From: Fusobacterium sp.
GTDB taxonomy: Bacteria; Fusobacteriota; Fusobacteriia; Fusobacteriales; Fusobacteriaceae
Direction: 5' to 3'
Length of the DNA stretch: 64,000 nt
Assembly (NCBI RefSeq): GCF_019012925.1
Contig: NZ_JAGIRL010000025.1
Location: forward strand, 1 to 64,000
In this document: in pieces, positions 1 to 7,960 of the stretch
Numbering within the stretch: the first letter of the stretch is position 1
How the letters are laid out: each line of letters begins with the position of its first letter
Made by a program: the position numbers and the translations under genes
Notes under the pieces: model-generated
Told to the model about the DNA's origin: nothing
What the model saw: only the letters and a program-made list of their open reading frames with translations
The model's database searches: none

Positions 1-76
1 AGGTTATGCGAAAGATTGGCATTTGATAAAAGGACAATTAGCAATAGAATATGAAGAAAGACTGAAAGGTTTTTAG
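1..76 (+). CDS. 3' end of an unidentified protein (partial)
   Basis: Only the last 24 codons lie in the window. The reading frame open from base 2 encodes GYAKDWHLIKGQ followed by a charged helix-like tail ending ERLKGF and a TAG stop at 74-76. I do not recognise the family from this tail. The stop codon sits inside a hairpin (58-90). The neighbouring minus-strand gene is a cysteine-rich small-domain protein, a family often found near cobalamin genes, but nothing in these 24 residues proves such a role. Confidence 0.55.
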   Translation, partial: GYAKDWHLIKGQLAIEYEERLKGF

Positions 77-90
77 TTCCTTTCAGTCTT
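58..90 (+). terminator. Stem-loop across the stop codon of the partial CDS
   Basis: Perfect 12-bp arms, AAGACTGAAAGG (58-69) and CCTTTCAGTCTT (79-90), enclose a 9-nt loop that contains the stop codon. No clean T-run follows on the plus strand, so it may protect the mRNA end or work together with the next hairpin instead of terminating alone. Confidence 0.45.
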
Positions 91-116
91 CAAAATAATT
101 TAAAAATTAATAATCA

Positions 117-151
117 AGAGATGATAAATACACAAAATTATCTCTCTTTTT
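117..151 (+). terminator. Probable rho-independent terminator
   Basis: AGAGATGATAA (117-127) pairs with TTATCTCT (138-145), leaving a 3-nt bulge. A T-rich run follows at 145-151. It lies between the plus-strand partial gene and the convergent minus-strand gene ending at 160, so it may serve both. Confidence 0.45.
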
Positions 152-159
152 ATAATCTG

Positions 160-438
160 TTATTTTATTTTTTTAAGATGTTCCTCTTGAACAATTTTAA
201 TAACTTCCATCATTTTTTTCTGGATATGATTATATCCAACATCTTTAACATGTGGTAAAATACAGCTTGAACAATCCTTAATTCCAGTAGCAGTATATTT
301 AAAATTTCCTCCACACTTATCTCCCATCATATATAGAGGACAGTAGCAAAACATACAGTTAAAATCCTCTATCTTCTCCATCTTATGGCATGGAAAATAC
401 TCACAATCTTTGTGTTGAAAAAATTTGTAGTTATCCAT
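160..438 (-). CDS. Cysteine-rich small domain protein
   Basis: A 92-residue protein with eight cysteines in its first 60 residues: CEYFPCH, FNCMFCYCP, KCGGNF and KDCSSC, followed by a PHV segment and a charged helical tail. This spacing matches the cysteine-rich small domain family (Pfam PF04071), presumed to bind metal. In other anaerobes the family is sometimes fused to, or located beside, cobalamin biosynthesis genes; that link is family knowledge and is not shown here. There is no signal peptide, so it should be cytoplasmic. ATG start at 438 preceded by a GGAGTG-type ribosome site. The molecular function is unknown. Confidence 0.75.
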   Translation of the reverse strand: MDNYKFFQHKDCEYFPCHKMEKIEDFNCMFCYCPLYMMGDKCGGNFKYTATGIKDCSSCILPHVKDVGYNHIQKKMMEVIKIVQEEHLKKIK

Positions 439-484
439 ATGACATCACTCCTTAAACATTTCTAATACAAGTATACTTTTTTTG

Positions 485-1213
485 TTAAAACTTATCAAGA
501 GAAATTTGTGAAAGAATATCAATTTTTTTATCAATAAAGTATATATTACCATTTTCAAGTCTAAATTGAAGAGGGTATATTTCCACACCTTTTTCTATGG
601 CTAGATAAAAAAGTTCACAAAATTTTGGATCAGTTTCAAATTTTGGTCTAAAACTATTACAATCTCTAAAAATTAATAGAACTACAGCAGCTCTCTCTCC
701 AGATTCTTTTATTTTAATAAGCTCCTTGAGATGTTTTTGTGCACGAGTACTAGGAGCATCAGGAAATTTAGCTGTTTTATTTTCTACAAGAGAGACTCCT
801 TTAACTTCAATCCAAATTTTTTCACTATCTTTTGTTAGAAGAAAATCTAATCTACTCTCCCCGTTTTTAACTTCTGCTCTAATTGTATCCACTTTACCAA
901 AAGGTGAGATTTCAAAATCATTTAATAGATTTTCTGAAATATATCTGTGATATGCAGAGTTTAGTAAAACATCTTCATCTCCTTCTGGAGTTCTAGCTGA
1001 TACAAAATCATATGAAGTTTTTCTCTTTTCTAAGTTTGTTGCTTTTTTAACTCCGACCAAATTATCTTTGAAAAGAAGTTCCTTTATTCTACCAGAGTCA
1101 TGTACATGACATAACTCTATATGTTGATTAAGCTCAACCTCAGCAATAAATCTATTTGGTCTATCAATAAATTTTCCGGTTAATATTTTTCCAATTTCAT
1201 ATATTTTTTTCAT
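485..1213 (-). CDS. sfsA: Sugar fermentation stimulation protein homolog SfsA
   Basis: 242 residues, the usual length for SfsA. The N-terminal OB-fold-like half is followed by a nuclease-like core with SRLDFLL and EVKGVSL (the D-to-ExK arrangement of PD-(D/E)xK folds) and the family signature FPDAPSTRAQKHLKEL. In E. coli SfsA was linked to maltose metabolism and DNA binding, but its biochemical activity is not settled. ATG at 1213 follows TAGGAGAAAT, a good ribosome site. The gene lies downstream of the Rrf2 regulator and is separated from it by a hairpin terminator, so it may be only partly co-transcribed. Confidence 0.95.
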   Translation of the reverse strand: MKKIYEIGKILTGKFIDRPNRFIAEVELNQHIELCHVHDSGRIKELLFKDNLVGVKKATNLEKRKTSYDFVSARTPEGDEDVLLNSAYHRYISENLLNDFEISPFGKVDTIRAEVKNGESRLDFLLTKDSEKIWIEVKGVSLVENKTAKFPDAPSTRAQKHLKELIKIKESGERAAVVLLIFRDCNSFRPKFETDPKFCELFYLAIEKGVEIYPLQFRLENGNIYFIDKKIDILSQISLDKF

Positions 1214-1222
1214 ATTTCTCCT

Positions 1223-1256
1223 AAAAAATATAGAGAGAAACCTAAATTTCTCTCTA
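1223..1256 (-). terminator. Terminator between the Rrf2 gene and sfsA
   Basis: Perfect 10-bp arms TAGAGAGAAA (1231-1240) and TTTCTCTCTA (1247-1256). Read on the minus strand, the stem is followed by TATATTTTTT. It sits just upstream of the sfsA ribosome site, so it can act as an intercistronic terminator. Confidence 0.7.
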
Positions 1257-1267
1257 ATAAATCACAG

Positions 1268-1711
1268 TTATTTTGTTGTATTGCAACCACAGTTACAATC
1301 TTTATAAGTTTCTTCAGCAAGCTCTTTAAAATTACGAGCTTCTAACTTTTTAATAAAATCCATCTGTATCTCATTGAAGGCTCTGTGAACTGCACACTCA
1401 CCTCTTCTTAAACTACAAGATCCTGGATCGTTCACACAATCTTTTATAGAGATTATTGGTTCGATAGTCTCTATAGCATCTCTAAGAGTGATCTCTTCGC
1501 TAGGTTTAGTTAACTGATAACCTCCTCTAGCTCCCTTATAAATATTTACAAGCCCAGCTTTTTCTAATTTTTTTAGAATTCTTAAACTAAACAAATGTGG
1601 AATTTCTTCAGCTTCAGAAATCTCATTAGAAGAAATTATTCTATCTTGTCCATATTTTGTTAAGTAAAGTAAAATTCTTATAACGTATTCAATTTCGTTT
1701 TTAATTCTCAT
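1268..1711 (-). CDS. Rrf2-family (IscR-like) transcriptional regulator
   Basis: 147 residues from the ATG at 1711, chosen because AGGGAG lies about 8 nt upstream and because the protein then opens MRIKNEIEY as Rrf2 proteins do; the frame is open 20 codons further but without a ribosome site. An N-terminal winged helix (SSNEISEAEEIP, GLVNIYKGARGGYQL) is followed by three cysteines spaced like the [2Fe-2S] ligands of IscR (DCVNDPGSCSLRRGEC). The extra CNCGC cluster at the C-terminus is unusual. It is likely an iron-sulfur or redox sensor. No isc/suf genes adjoin, so its regulon is unknown. Its promoter carries a perfect palindrome (1761-1776), suggesting autoregulation. Confidence 0.9.
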   Translation of the reverse strand: MRIKNEIEYVIRILLYLTKYGQDRIISSNEISEAEEIPHLFSLRILKKLEKAGLVNIYKGARGGYQLTKPSEEITLRDAIETIEPIISIKDCVNDPGSCSLRRGECAVHRAFNEIQMDFIKKLEARNFKELAEETYKDCNCGCNTTK

Positions 1712-1742
1712 AATAGACTCCCTAATCCTTAATATACGACTA

Positions 1743-1771
1743 ATTATATCATAGTATACCAAAAGTTGCAA
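1743..1771 (-). promoter_or_regulatory. Promoter of the Rrf2 gene
   Basis: Read on the minus strand: -35 TTGCAA (1766-1771), a 17-bp spacer, and -10 TATAAT (1743-1748). Transcription would start about 25-30 nt before the ATG at 1711. The -35 is embedded in a 16-bp palindrome. Confidence 0.7.
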
Positions 1772-1776
1772 CTTTT
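1761..1776. promoter_or_regulatory. 16-bp perfect palindrome over the Rrf2 promoter -35 (candidate operator)
   Basis: AAAAGTTGCAACTTTT is a perfect inverted repeat. It covers the -35 hexamer of the Rrf2 promoter and overlaps the stop codon of the upstream yqhQ-like gene by two bases. A dimeric repressor such as the Rrf2 protein itself could block this promoter from here. Confidence 0.55.
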
Positions 1777-2683
1777 ATTTTTTTATCTCTCTCGCATTAG
1801 GGATGTTTTCATTAAGAGCAGCTTTGATAGCTACAATAGCAACTTCTAATTGTTGAAGATCAGGCTCTTTTGTAGTTATTCTCTGTAGAGAAAGTCCTGG
1901 AAAGGCTATTGCTTTTATAATAGGATTATCTAGATGTTTAGAGCTATATCTTTGTATTTCATATGAGATTCCAGCAATAAGTGGCATCAATAAAACTCTT
2001 AAAAGTACCTTTACTAATATTTTTCCAGCTACTGTTGTAGGTGTAGGAAAGATAAAATCTATTGTAGAAAAAACTATTATAGCTATAAACATCACAATTA
2101 ATAGAAAACTTGTTCCACATCTAGGGTGTAAAGTTGTAAATTTTTTAGCATTTTCTGGAGTTAATTCAAGCTGATTTTCATAGGCATAGATTGATTTATG
2201 TTCAGCTCCATGATATTGATATACTCTCTTTACCTCTTTAGAGAAAGAGATTAACCATATGTAGAGAATAAAAAATACCAATCTTAAAACAGCTTCTAAT
2301 ATATTTGAATATAGTTTATTATCAAAGAATAAAAAACTTCCAATAAGAGAGGGAAGTACGATAAATAAGCCAACTCCCAATCCTAGAGATACGATCGTAG
2401 TTAAGATCGCCTCTTTTTGTGTAATCTGCTCCTCCTCTTTCTCCTCAGCTTCGTTAGCAGAGAAGGTAAGCTCTTTTATTCCCAAAACAAGGGCATCAAA
2501 AAGCATAACGGCACCTCTAACAAATGGAATTTCAGCAAGTTTTCCCTTATTAGAAGATATTTTTGTTTTTTTATAAACTATCTCACCAGAGGGCTTTCTA
2601 ACAGCAGTAGCAATGTAAGAGGGGCTACGCATCATAACTCCTTCAATAACTGCTTGACCTCCAATACTTATTCTATTTTCCAT
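1775..2683 (-). CDS. yqhQ: YqhQ-like membrane protein (DUF1385)
   Basis: 302 residues. The N-terminus has the family signature GGQAVIEGVMMRSP. About four hydrophobic segments follow, with conserved YQYHGAEHKSIYAYE and HPRCGTSFL between them. These match DUF1385 (PF07136), the YqhQ family of Firmicutes and other bacteria. It is an inner-membrane protein of unknown function; the conserved His/Glu/Cys residues between helices suggest metal binding or catalysis, which is inference. It begins 18 nt after the phosphatase gene and is probably the last gene of the rapZ-uvrC-lipoprotein-phosphatase operon. Confidence 0.9.
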   Translation of the reverse strand: MENRISIGGQAVIEGVMMRSPSYIATAVRKPSGEIVYKKTKISSNKGKLAEIPFVRGAVMLFDALVLGIKELTFSANEAEEKEEEQITQKEAILTTIVSLGLGVGLFIVLPSLIGSFLFFDNKLYSNILEAVLRLVFFILYIWLISFSKEVKRVYQYHGAEHKSIYAYENQLELTPENAKKFTTLHPRCGTSFLLIVMFIAIIVFSTIDFIFPTPTTVAGKILVKVLLRVLLMPLIAGISYEIQRYSSKHLDNPIIKAIAFPGLSLQRITTKEPDLQQLEVAIVAIKAALNENIPNAREIKK

Positions 2684-2701
2684 ATTATTTCCTTTCTAAA
2701 A

Positions 2702-4213
2702 CTAAATTATACTTTTTAGTATAACAAAAGTTAAATCATCTGTTTGTTCAAAATCTTCTCTAAAGTTGTTAATCTCTTTTAAAATCTCTTCTCTTAACTC
2801 TTTAGGTGATTTATTTTTATTTTTAAAGATAATATTTTGTAATCTTTCCAATCCAAACATCTCTTTATTCTTATTTTCAGCTTCAGTGATTCCGTCAGTA
2901 TAAAGAACTACAATATCACCTTTTTCTAGCTTGATCTCTCCCTGCTTATAGTTGTAATTGTCTAAGAAACCGATAGCTACACCTTTTACAGTATGAAGTT
3001 CAATCTTATCACTACTAGCTTTATATACAACTAAAGGATTATGACCAGCATTAGAGTAGTAGAGAGTTCTTGTTTCTGGATCATACTTACTATGCATCAT
3101 AGTTATAAACATATCTTCAGTAATATCAGAATATATAATTTTATTTAATTCATTTAAGTTTTCATTAGGAGCAAAGTCGTCAGTTAGAGTAAGGGTTTTT
3201 AAAACTGATCTTCCTAATGCCATAAGAAATGCAGCAGGAACTCCTTTTCCACTGACATCAGCTATAGTGATAGAGAAAATATTGTTATCTAAAACAGTGT
3301 AGTCATAGTAATCTCCACCAATCTCTTTAGCAGGTTCAAAGTATTGAGCTATCTCCAAACCAAAAATCTCATCAATATCTGCTGGTAAGATCTTTTTCTG
3401 AATTCGAGAGGCAACATCTAGTTCATTTGAAATTCTCTCTTTAATTAAAAGTTCAGAGTAGATTTTAGCATTGTTTATAGCGATTGCTACCTGTATAACA
3501 AGTGCTGAGATAGTTTCTTCATCTAGATCTATCATCTTAAGCTTGTCCTCTATTACATATATAACACCCAATTGCTTATCTTTAACAACAAGAGGTGAGA
3601 TTACAATCTCTTCATCTGGAGCTAAGAGAAATCTCTTAGATAGATCAGAGTAGATAGCCTTATAATCTTTTAATGAGAAATTTTTAATATCGTCTTCACA
3701 AAAGTAAAGATTTTCTTTGAAATTACACTCACCCTTTGTCTTTTTATTAATTAGTCCATTCTCTTCCCAAAGATAGAGAGAGATTCTTTTAGCTCCCGTG
3801 AGGACAAAATAAGCATCTAATATAGTGTTTATGATGTTATCTAAGTCTAGAACAGATAAGACAGCTCTAGAAATAGAGTTAAGATTGGATAAATTTTCTA
3901 CCCTTTTCTCAAGTAATTGGTTACTATATTCCAACTGAGTAGATTTTTGAACTAATGAGTTATAAGTTTCCTCCAACTCTTTTCTATACTCTCTCAACTC
4001 TTCAATAGAGTTTTCAAGCTCTAGATCTTGCTTAATTACATTTTTAATTGTATCCTCATACTCTTCCTTAAGTATTTCTGGTACATTCTCTAGTTGCTTT
4101 TTATTTCTAATACTTGTGAGGATTGTCATCATATCTTCAGTCATATCTTCCTCTTTTTTCTTGAAATGATATAACAATAAACCAACAACAAGGATAAAAA
4201 TAAAGTAGATCAT
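2702..4213 (-). CDS. Membrane-anchored GAF/PP2C (SpoIIE-type) serine phosphatase, RsbU-like
   Basis: About 503 residues. I chose the ATG at 4213 because it forms an ATGA overlap with the stop of the upstream lipoprotein gene and has GGGGGAT upstream; an in-frame ATG 15 nt earlier lacks a site. Order: one N-terminal membrane helix (about 1-18), a coiled coil (about 25-110), a GAF domain (about 110-260), and a PP2C-like phosphatase with EIGGDYYDY, IADVSGKGVPAAFLMA, YSNAGHNP and LYTDGITEA, which hold the metal-binding Asp/Gly residues. Such enzymes dephosphorylate STAS-domain anti-anti-sigma proteins. No STAS protein or anti-sigma kinase lies in the window, so the target is elsewhere. Confidence 0.9.
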   Translation of the reverse strand: MIYFIFILVVGLLLYHFKKKEEDMTEDMMTILTSIRNKKQLENVPEILKEEYEDTIKNVIKQDLELENSIEELREYRKELEETYNSLVQKSTQLEYSNQLLEKRVENLSNLNSISRAVLSVLDLDNIINTILDAYFVLTGAKRISLYLWEENGLINKKTKGECNFKENLYFCEDDIKNFSLKDYKAIYSDLSKRFLLAPDEEIVISPLVVKDKQLGVIYVIEDKLKMIDLDEETISALVIQVAIAINNAKIYSELLIKERISNELDVASRIQKKILPADIDEIFGLEIAQYFEPAKEIGGDYYDYTVLDNNIFSITIADVSGKGVPAAFLMALGRSVLKTLTLTDDFAPNENLNELNKIIYSDITEDMFITMMHSKYDPETRTLYYSNAGHNPLVVYKASSDKIELHTVKGVAIGFLDNYNYKQGEIKLEKGDIVVLYTDGITEAENKNKEMFGLERLQNIIFKNKNKSPKELREEILKEINNFREDFEQTDDLTFVILKSII

Positions 4214-5208
4214 TTCTCTATCCCCCATATTACATTTGATTTTTCAAAATCAATAGTTTTTCTTTCTCTTGTTTCTCTTTTCAAACTTGCTTTTTCAAGG
4301 ACGCTGTTAGGAACAAGTTTTATTTTAAAGTTTTGCATATCTTTTATCTTAAGATCTTGATACTCATCAAGGATAGGGATTAACTCTAAAGGATTTGTAA
4401 TATCTAAAATTTTTGTATTTATTTCAAAATCTTTTATGTTTTTAACATTTTTGTTAGCAATAAGTAGAAGCTTATTCGGGATAACAGAATCTTCAATTTC
4501 GCCCTTTACCACATAAATTTTAGATTTTAGAAGATCTAAATTATCAGGTAGAGAGTCAGTGTTTAGAAATATAGGTAGACCTGATTCAGCACCTTCAGCA
4601 AGGGTATCCACAGTAACCTCTATAGTCAGATTGTTTCCAAGAGCAAAAATAGTATTGGAGAATCTCTTTCTATTTTCAAAGACCTCATCTACAATTCTGT
4701 CTTTATCTAGTTCAGTATAATTTTTATTTTCATTGTATAACTCAGGTTTTTTTAGGTAGCTATACCAATAAGCAATCTGTTTGTTAAGATATTTTTGTAC
4801 ACTTCCAGAGTTTTCAGGAGTATTTACTTTGATTTTACTATCAATAAACTCTCTCTCCATATCAGTAAGTGAGTAAGAGTGCTTGTAGAAAACTTTTTCG
4901 CTCTCTCTAACCTCTCTTAGCTGAAGATTGTGTAGATCTTTGTAAAGCTCTAATGGAATGATAAGATTTATATCTTTTTTATGAGCCAATATTTTAGAAG
5001 CTAACACATCTAGTTGAGCATAAAATTTATCCTTTTCATTAGGAGTATTAGGGTAGAGAAGCCTGTAAAATGTGATATCATATTTATCAGGTATAATTTT
5101 TGTATTTTCAAATTGTACTATTTGACTTTTATCTTTTCTAGCTACTATATTTCCACAACCTGTGGATATAAGTAACAGTACAACTAAGAGTAATGATGTT
5201 TTTTTCAT
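4210..5208 (-). CDS. Putative lipoprotein coupled to the RsbU-like phosphatase
   Basis: 332 residues with a lipoprotein signal: MKKTS, a leucine-rich stretch, and a lipobox ISTGC with Cys18 as the likely lipidated residue. The rest is a charged, mostly soluble extracytoplasmic domain without a motif I recognise. It overlaps the next gene by 4 nt (ATGA) and follows uvrC by 22 nt. The tight coupling to a membrane-anchored phosphatase suggests a surface or periplasmic partner, perhaps a sensor, but no domain supports a specific role. Confidence 0.7.
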   Translation of the reverse strand: MKKTSLLLVVLLLISTGCGNIVARKDKSQIVQFENTKIIPDKYDITFYRLLYPNTPNEKDKFYAQLDVLASKILAHKKDINLIIPLELYKDLHNLQLREVRESEKVFYKHSYSLTDMEREFIDSKIKVNTPENSGSVQKYLNKQIAYWYSYLKKPELYNENKNYTELDKDRIVDEVFENRKRFSNTIFALGNNLTIEVTVDTLAEGAESGLPIFLNTDSLPDNLDLLKSKIYVVKGEIEDSVIPNKLLLIANKNVKNIKDFEINTKILDITNPLELIPILDEYQDLKIKDMQNFKIKLVPNSVLEKASLKRETRERKTIDFEKSNVIWGIEK

Positions 5209-5230
5209 TTTTTCCTCCAGATATTAATAT

Positions 5231-7024
5231 TCACTTTTTCTTTTGATTTAAAGTTAATAAAAGTTCTTCAGCAACTTTTTTAGGAATAAATCTACTCAAT
5301 GAATCTAGATCCGCTTGAGCAATTTTTTTAACAGATCCAAAACTTTTAAGTAGTAACTCCTTACGTTTAGGACCAATTCCTGCAATATTATCTAATTCAG
5401 AAGAGATAACTCTTTTACTTCTAAGTTTTCTGTGATAAGTAATTCCAAATCTATGGGCTTCATCTCTAACCCTTTGAAAAATTTTTAAAGCTTCCCACTC
5501 CTTAGGGAAAGAAAAAGGGGTAGAGTTACCATATTTATATATCTCTTCATCTCTTTTAGCTAAGCTTAATAGCTCAGCTATTCCATCTTTTCCAATCTCT
5601 CTAAAGACCTCTCCAGCTGCATTTATCTGTCCAAGTCCTCCATCAATTAAAACTACATCTGGAAACTCATGTTCAGGGAGTTTACTGTACCTTCTTGTAA
5701 TAGCTTCCCTCATCATAGCAAAGTCATCAGGAGTATCCTTACAAGTTATCTTAAATTTTCGATAATCCTTTTTAGAAGCTTTTCCTTCAACAGATACACT
5801 CATTGAAGCAACAGCATCCTTTCCTTGGATATTTGAGATATCAAAGCACTCAATTTTTCGAGGGTATCTTTTTAAGGAAAGTTCAGTATAGATCTTATAT
5901 AGCCCCTCTTCGAGCACAGACTTTTTCCTAAAATAGTTTTCAATATCCTTATCGAGATTTAGTTCAGCCATCTCTACCAACTCTTTTCTCCTGCTTTTTA
6001 TTTTTGGAAAATAGATATCAATAGTTTTATTTTTTTGTAGTTGTAGAAGATCTTTGATAAGTGATAGCTTAGTTTCTAGACTCTGTTGAAAAACAATATT
6101 TCTAGGAGTAGGATGTTTAGAATAAAAAGAAGTAACAACACTCTCCTCTAAATTGTCAGCTATCTTATTTTTTAAATCTATATTTGTTGAGATTTTACCA
6201 AGTATCTTTCCATCTCTCACATTTAATACACAGATAAAAAGATGTTCTCCCTCTTTTTTTAAAACAAAAATATCTTCATCTAAATCTTGTCCATACTCAG
6301 TGACTTGATTAGCTACAGCATTTTCAATCTCTTTTATCTGCTCTCTTAAAAGGATAGCCTCTTCAAAATTCATTTTTTCAGCAGCTATATCCATAGATGT
6401 TTTAAGAGTGTTAAGAACATCTCTCCCCTTTCCCTTTAAGAGATTTTTAGCTCTTTCAATTTGATTGTTATACTCTAAAAATATCTCTTTGTATGTACAG
6501 GGTGCTGGACACATCTTCATAAAATATTTTAAACAGGGACGAGGATAGGTTTTATTCATATCTCTATCACAATCTCTAATTTTAAAGATTCTAATCAATG
6601 TTTTTTTTAGATTCCAAACTCCAAAAGGGTATGGACCAAAATATGTTCCCGATTTTGTATCTAGAGATTTTGTACTTCGAATTATCTTTATATTTGGAAA
6701 ATTCTCCTTACTTATCTTAATATAGGGATAAGTTTTTTCATCCTTTAAAAGGATATTGTATTTAGGGAGATATTTTTTTATAAGATTATTTTCAAGGACA
6801 AGGGCATCTAATTCACTATTACAGATGATAAATTCAATAGCTTCAATATTTTTAACCAGTTCTCTTGTTTTTTCACTTTCATGCTCTCTGTTAAAATATG
6901 ATGAAACTCTATTTTTTAAATTTTTAGCTTTTCCAACATAGATTACCTTATCATCTTTTTTCATTAGGTAGACTCCTGGATTATTAGGAATATCTATCTT
7001 TTTTATATCGAATATCTTTACCAA
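5231..7024 (-). CDS. uvrC: Excinuclease ABC subunit C
   Basis: 597 residues, the normal UvrC length. It has the N-terminal GIY-YIG nuclease (GVYLM..DDKVIYVGKAKNL), an internal UvrB-binding UVR segment (about 200-235), the RNase H-like C-terminal nuclease (IECFDISNIQG, PDVVLIDGGLGQ, RDEAHRFGITYHR) and terminal helix-hairpin-helix motifs (LDNIAGIGPKRKELLLKSFGS). It makes both incisions in nucleotide excision repair with UvrA (43768-46680 here) and UvrB (not in the window). The start appears to be TTG at 7024, overlapping the rapZ stop by 7 nt; no ATG is available at a sensible position. Confidence 0.97.
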   Translation of the reverse strand: MVKIFDIKKIDIPNNPGVYLMKKDDKVIYVGKAKNLKNRVSSYFNREHESEKTRELVKNIEAIEFIICNSELDALVLENNLIKKYLPKYNILLKDEKTYPYIKISKENFPNIKIIRSTKSLDTKSGTYFGPYPFGVWNLKKTLIRIFKIRDCDRDMNKTYPRPCLKYFMKMCPAPCTYKEIFLEYNNQIERAKNLLKGKGRDVLNTLKTSMDIAAEKMNFEEAILLREQIKEIENAVANQVTEYGQDLDEDIFVLKKEGEHLFICVLNVRDGKILGKISTNIDLKNKIADNLEESVVTSFYSKHPTPRNIVFQQSLETKLSLIKDLLQLQKNKTIDIYFPKIKSRRKELVEMAELNLDKDIENYFRKKSVLEEGLYKIYTELSLKRYPRKIECFDISNIQGKDAVASMSVSVEGKASKKDYRKFKITCKDTPDDFAMMREAITRRYSKLPEHEFPDVVLIDGGLGQINAAGEVFREIGKDGIAELLSLAKRDEEIYKYGNSTPFSFPKEWEALKIFQRVRDEAHRFGITYHRKLRSKRVISSELDNIAGIGPKRKELLLKSFGSVKKIAQADLDSLSRFIPKKVAEELLLTLNQKKK

Positions 7025-7875
7025 TTTCCTCTCTCTTTCTCTCTATGGTTAACATATACATTTAAATTATCAATTTCAGAGAGTTCTTTATATATAAGTT
7101 CTGCAAAAGTAACTGAACGGTGTTTTCCTCCACTACAACCTATACCAATAGTTAGGTGTTTTTTTCCTTCTTTAATGTAGTGTGGGATTAAAAAATCAAA
7201 CATATCCATTAATTTTGTATAAAACTCTTGAGAAAGTTCAAAACTCATAACATAATCAGAAACCTCTTTATCCAAACCACTTTTCGATTTGAGTTCACTT
7301 ATGTAGTAGGGATTTGGAAGAAATCTTACATCAAAGACTAAATCTACATCAATGGGAATACCATACTTAAATCCGAAAGATTGAACATGTACATTTATAT
7401 CTTTTATATCCACATCTAAACCGAGAAGAGTTTTTAATTTTTGAGTTAACTCTTTTGGCTTATCAAAGCTAGTATCTATAATACCAGTAGCTAACTCTTT
7501 TATTTCAGCCATTGTTTTTCTCTCAGTTCTTATACTTTGAAGAAGAGTTGTCTCAGTAACAGGGTGTTTTCTTCTAGTTAAATTATACCTATTCAAAATG
7601 ACCTCTTTAGAAGCTTCTAAAAATATGATAGAGTATATTATATCAGGAGTATTTTTAAGCTTATCTAAAAAGTTTGTAAACTCCTCTATCTCTCTAAAAG
7701 AACGGATATCCATTCCTAAAGCAATATTTTCAATTGATGATGAGATAAAAGAAAAACCAATTTCACAAGGTAAATTATCAACAGTATAATACCCTAAATC
7801 TTCTAATACATTTAAAGCTGTTGTTTTTCCACTTCCACTTAAACCAGTTACAATTACTATTTTTTTCTTTGCCAT
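7018..7875 (-). CDS. rapZ: RapZ/YvcJ-family nucleotide-binding protein
   Basis: 285 residues. The Walker A motif GLSGSGKTT is near residues 10-18, followed by the family signatures YYTVDNLP, GHxVTE-like KHPVTETTLL, FGFKYG, DVRFLPNPYY and the C-terminal GIGCSGGKHRSV. In E. coli RapZ is an RNA adaptor controlling glmS through GlmZ; in B. subtilis YvcJ is an NTPase of less clear role. No glmS or small RNA partner is visible here. It precedes uvrC with a 7-nt overlap and probably heads the minus-strand operon; a TATAAT-like -10 lies at 7903-7908 on the minus strand. Confidence 0.95.
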   Translation of the reverse strand: MAKKKIVIVTGLSGSGKTTALNVLEDLGYYTVDNLPCEIGFSFISSSIENIALGMDIRSFREIEEFTNFLDKLKNTPDIIYSIIFLEASKEVILNRYNLTRRKHPVTETTLLQSIRTERKTMAEIKELATGIIDTSFDKPKELTQKLKTLLGLDVDIKDINVHVQSFGFKYGIPIDVDLVFDVRFLPNPYYISELKSKSGLDKEVSDYVMSFELSQEFYTKLMDMFDFLIPHYIKEGKKHLTIGIGCSGGKHRSVTFAELIYKELSEIDNLNVYVNHREKERGNW

Positions 7876-7960
7876 TATTTCACCTTAATCCTTCTATTCT
7901 ACATTATATCATATTTTATTCATCTTTTACTAGAAATTTAACTGAGTTTTTACATTGTAC

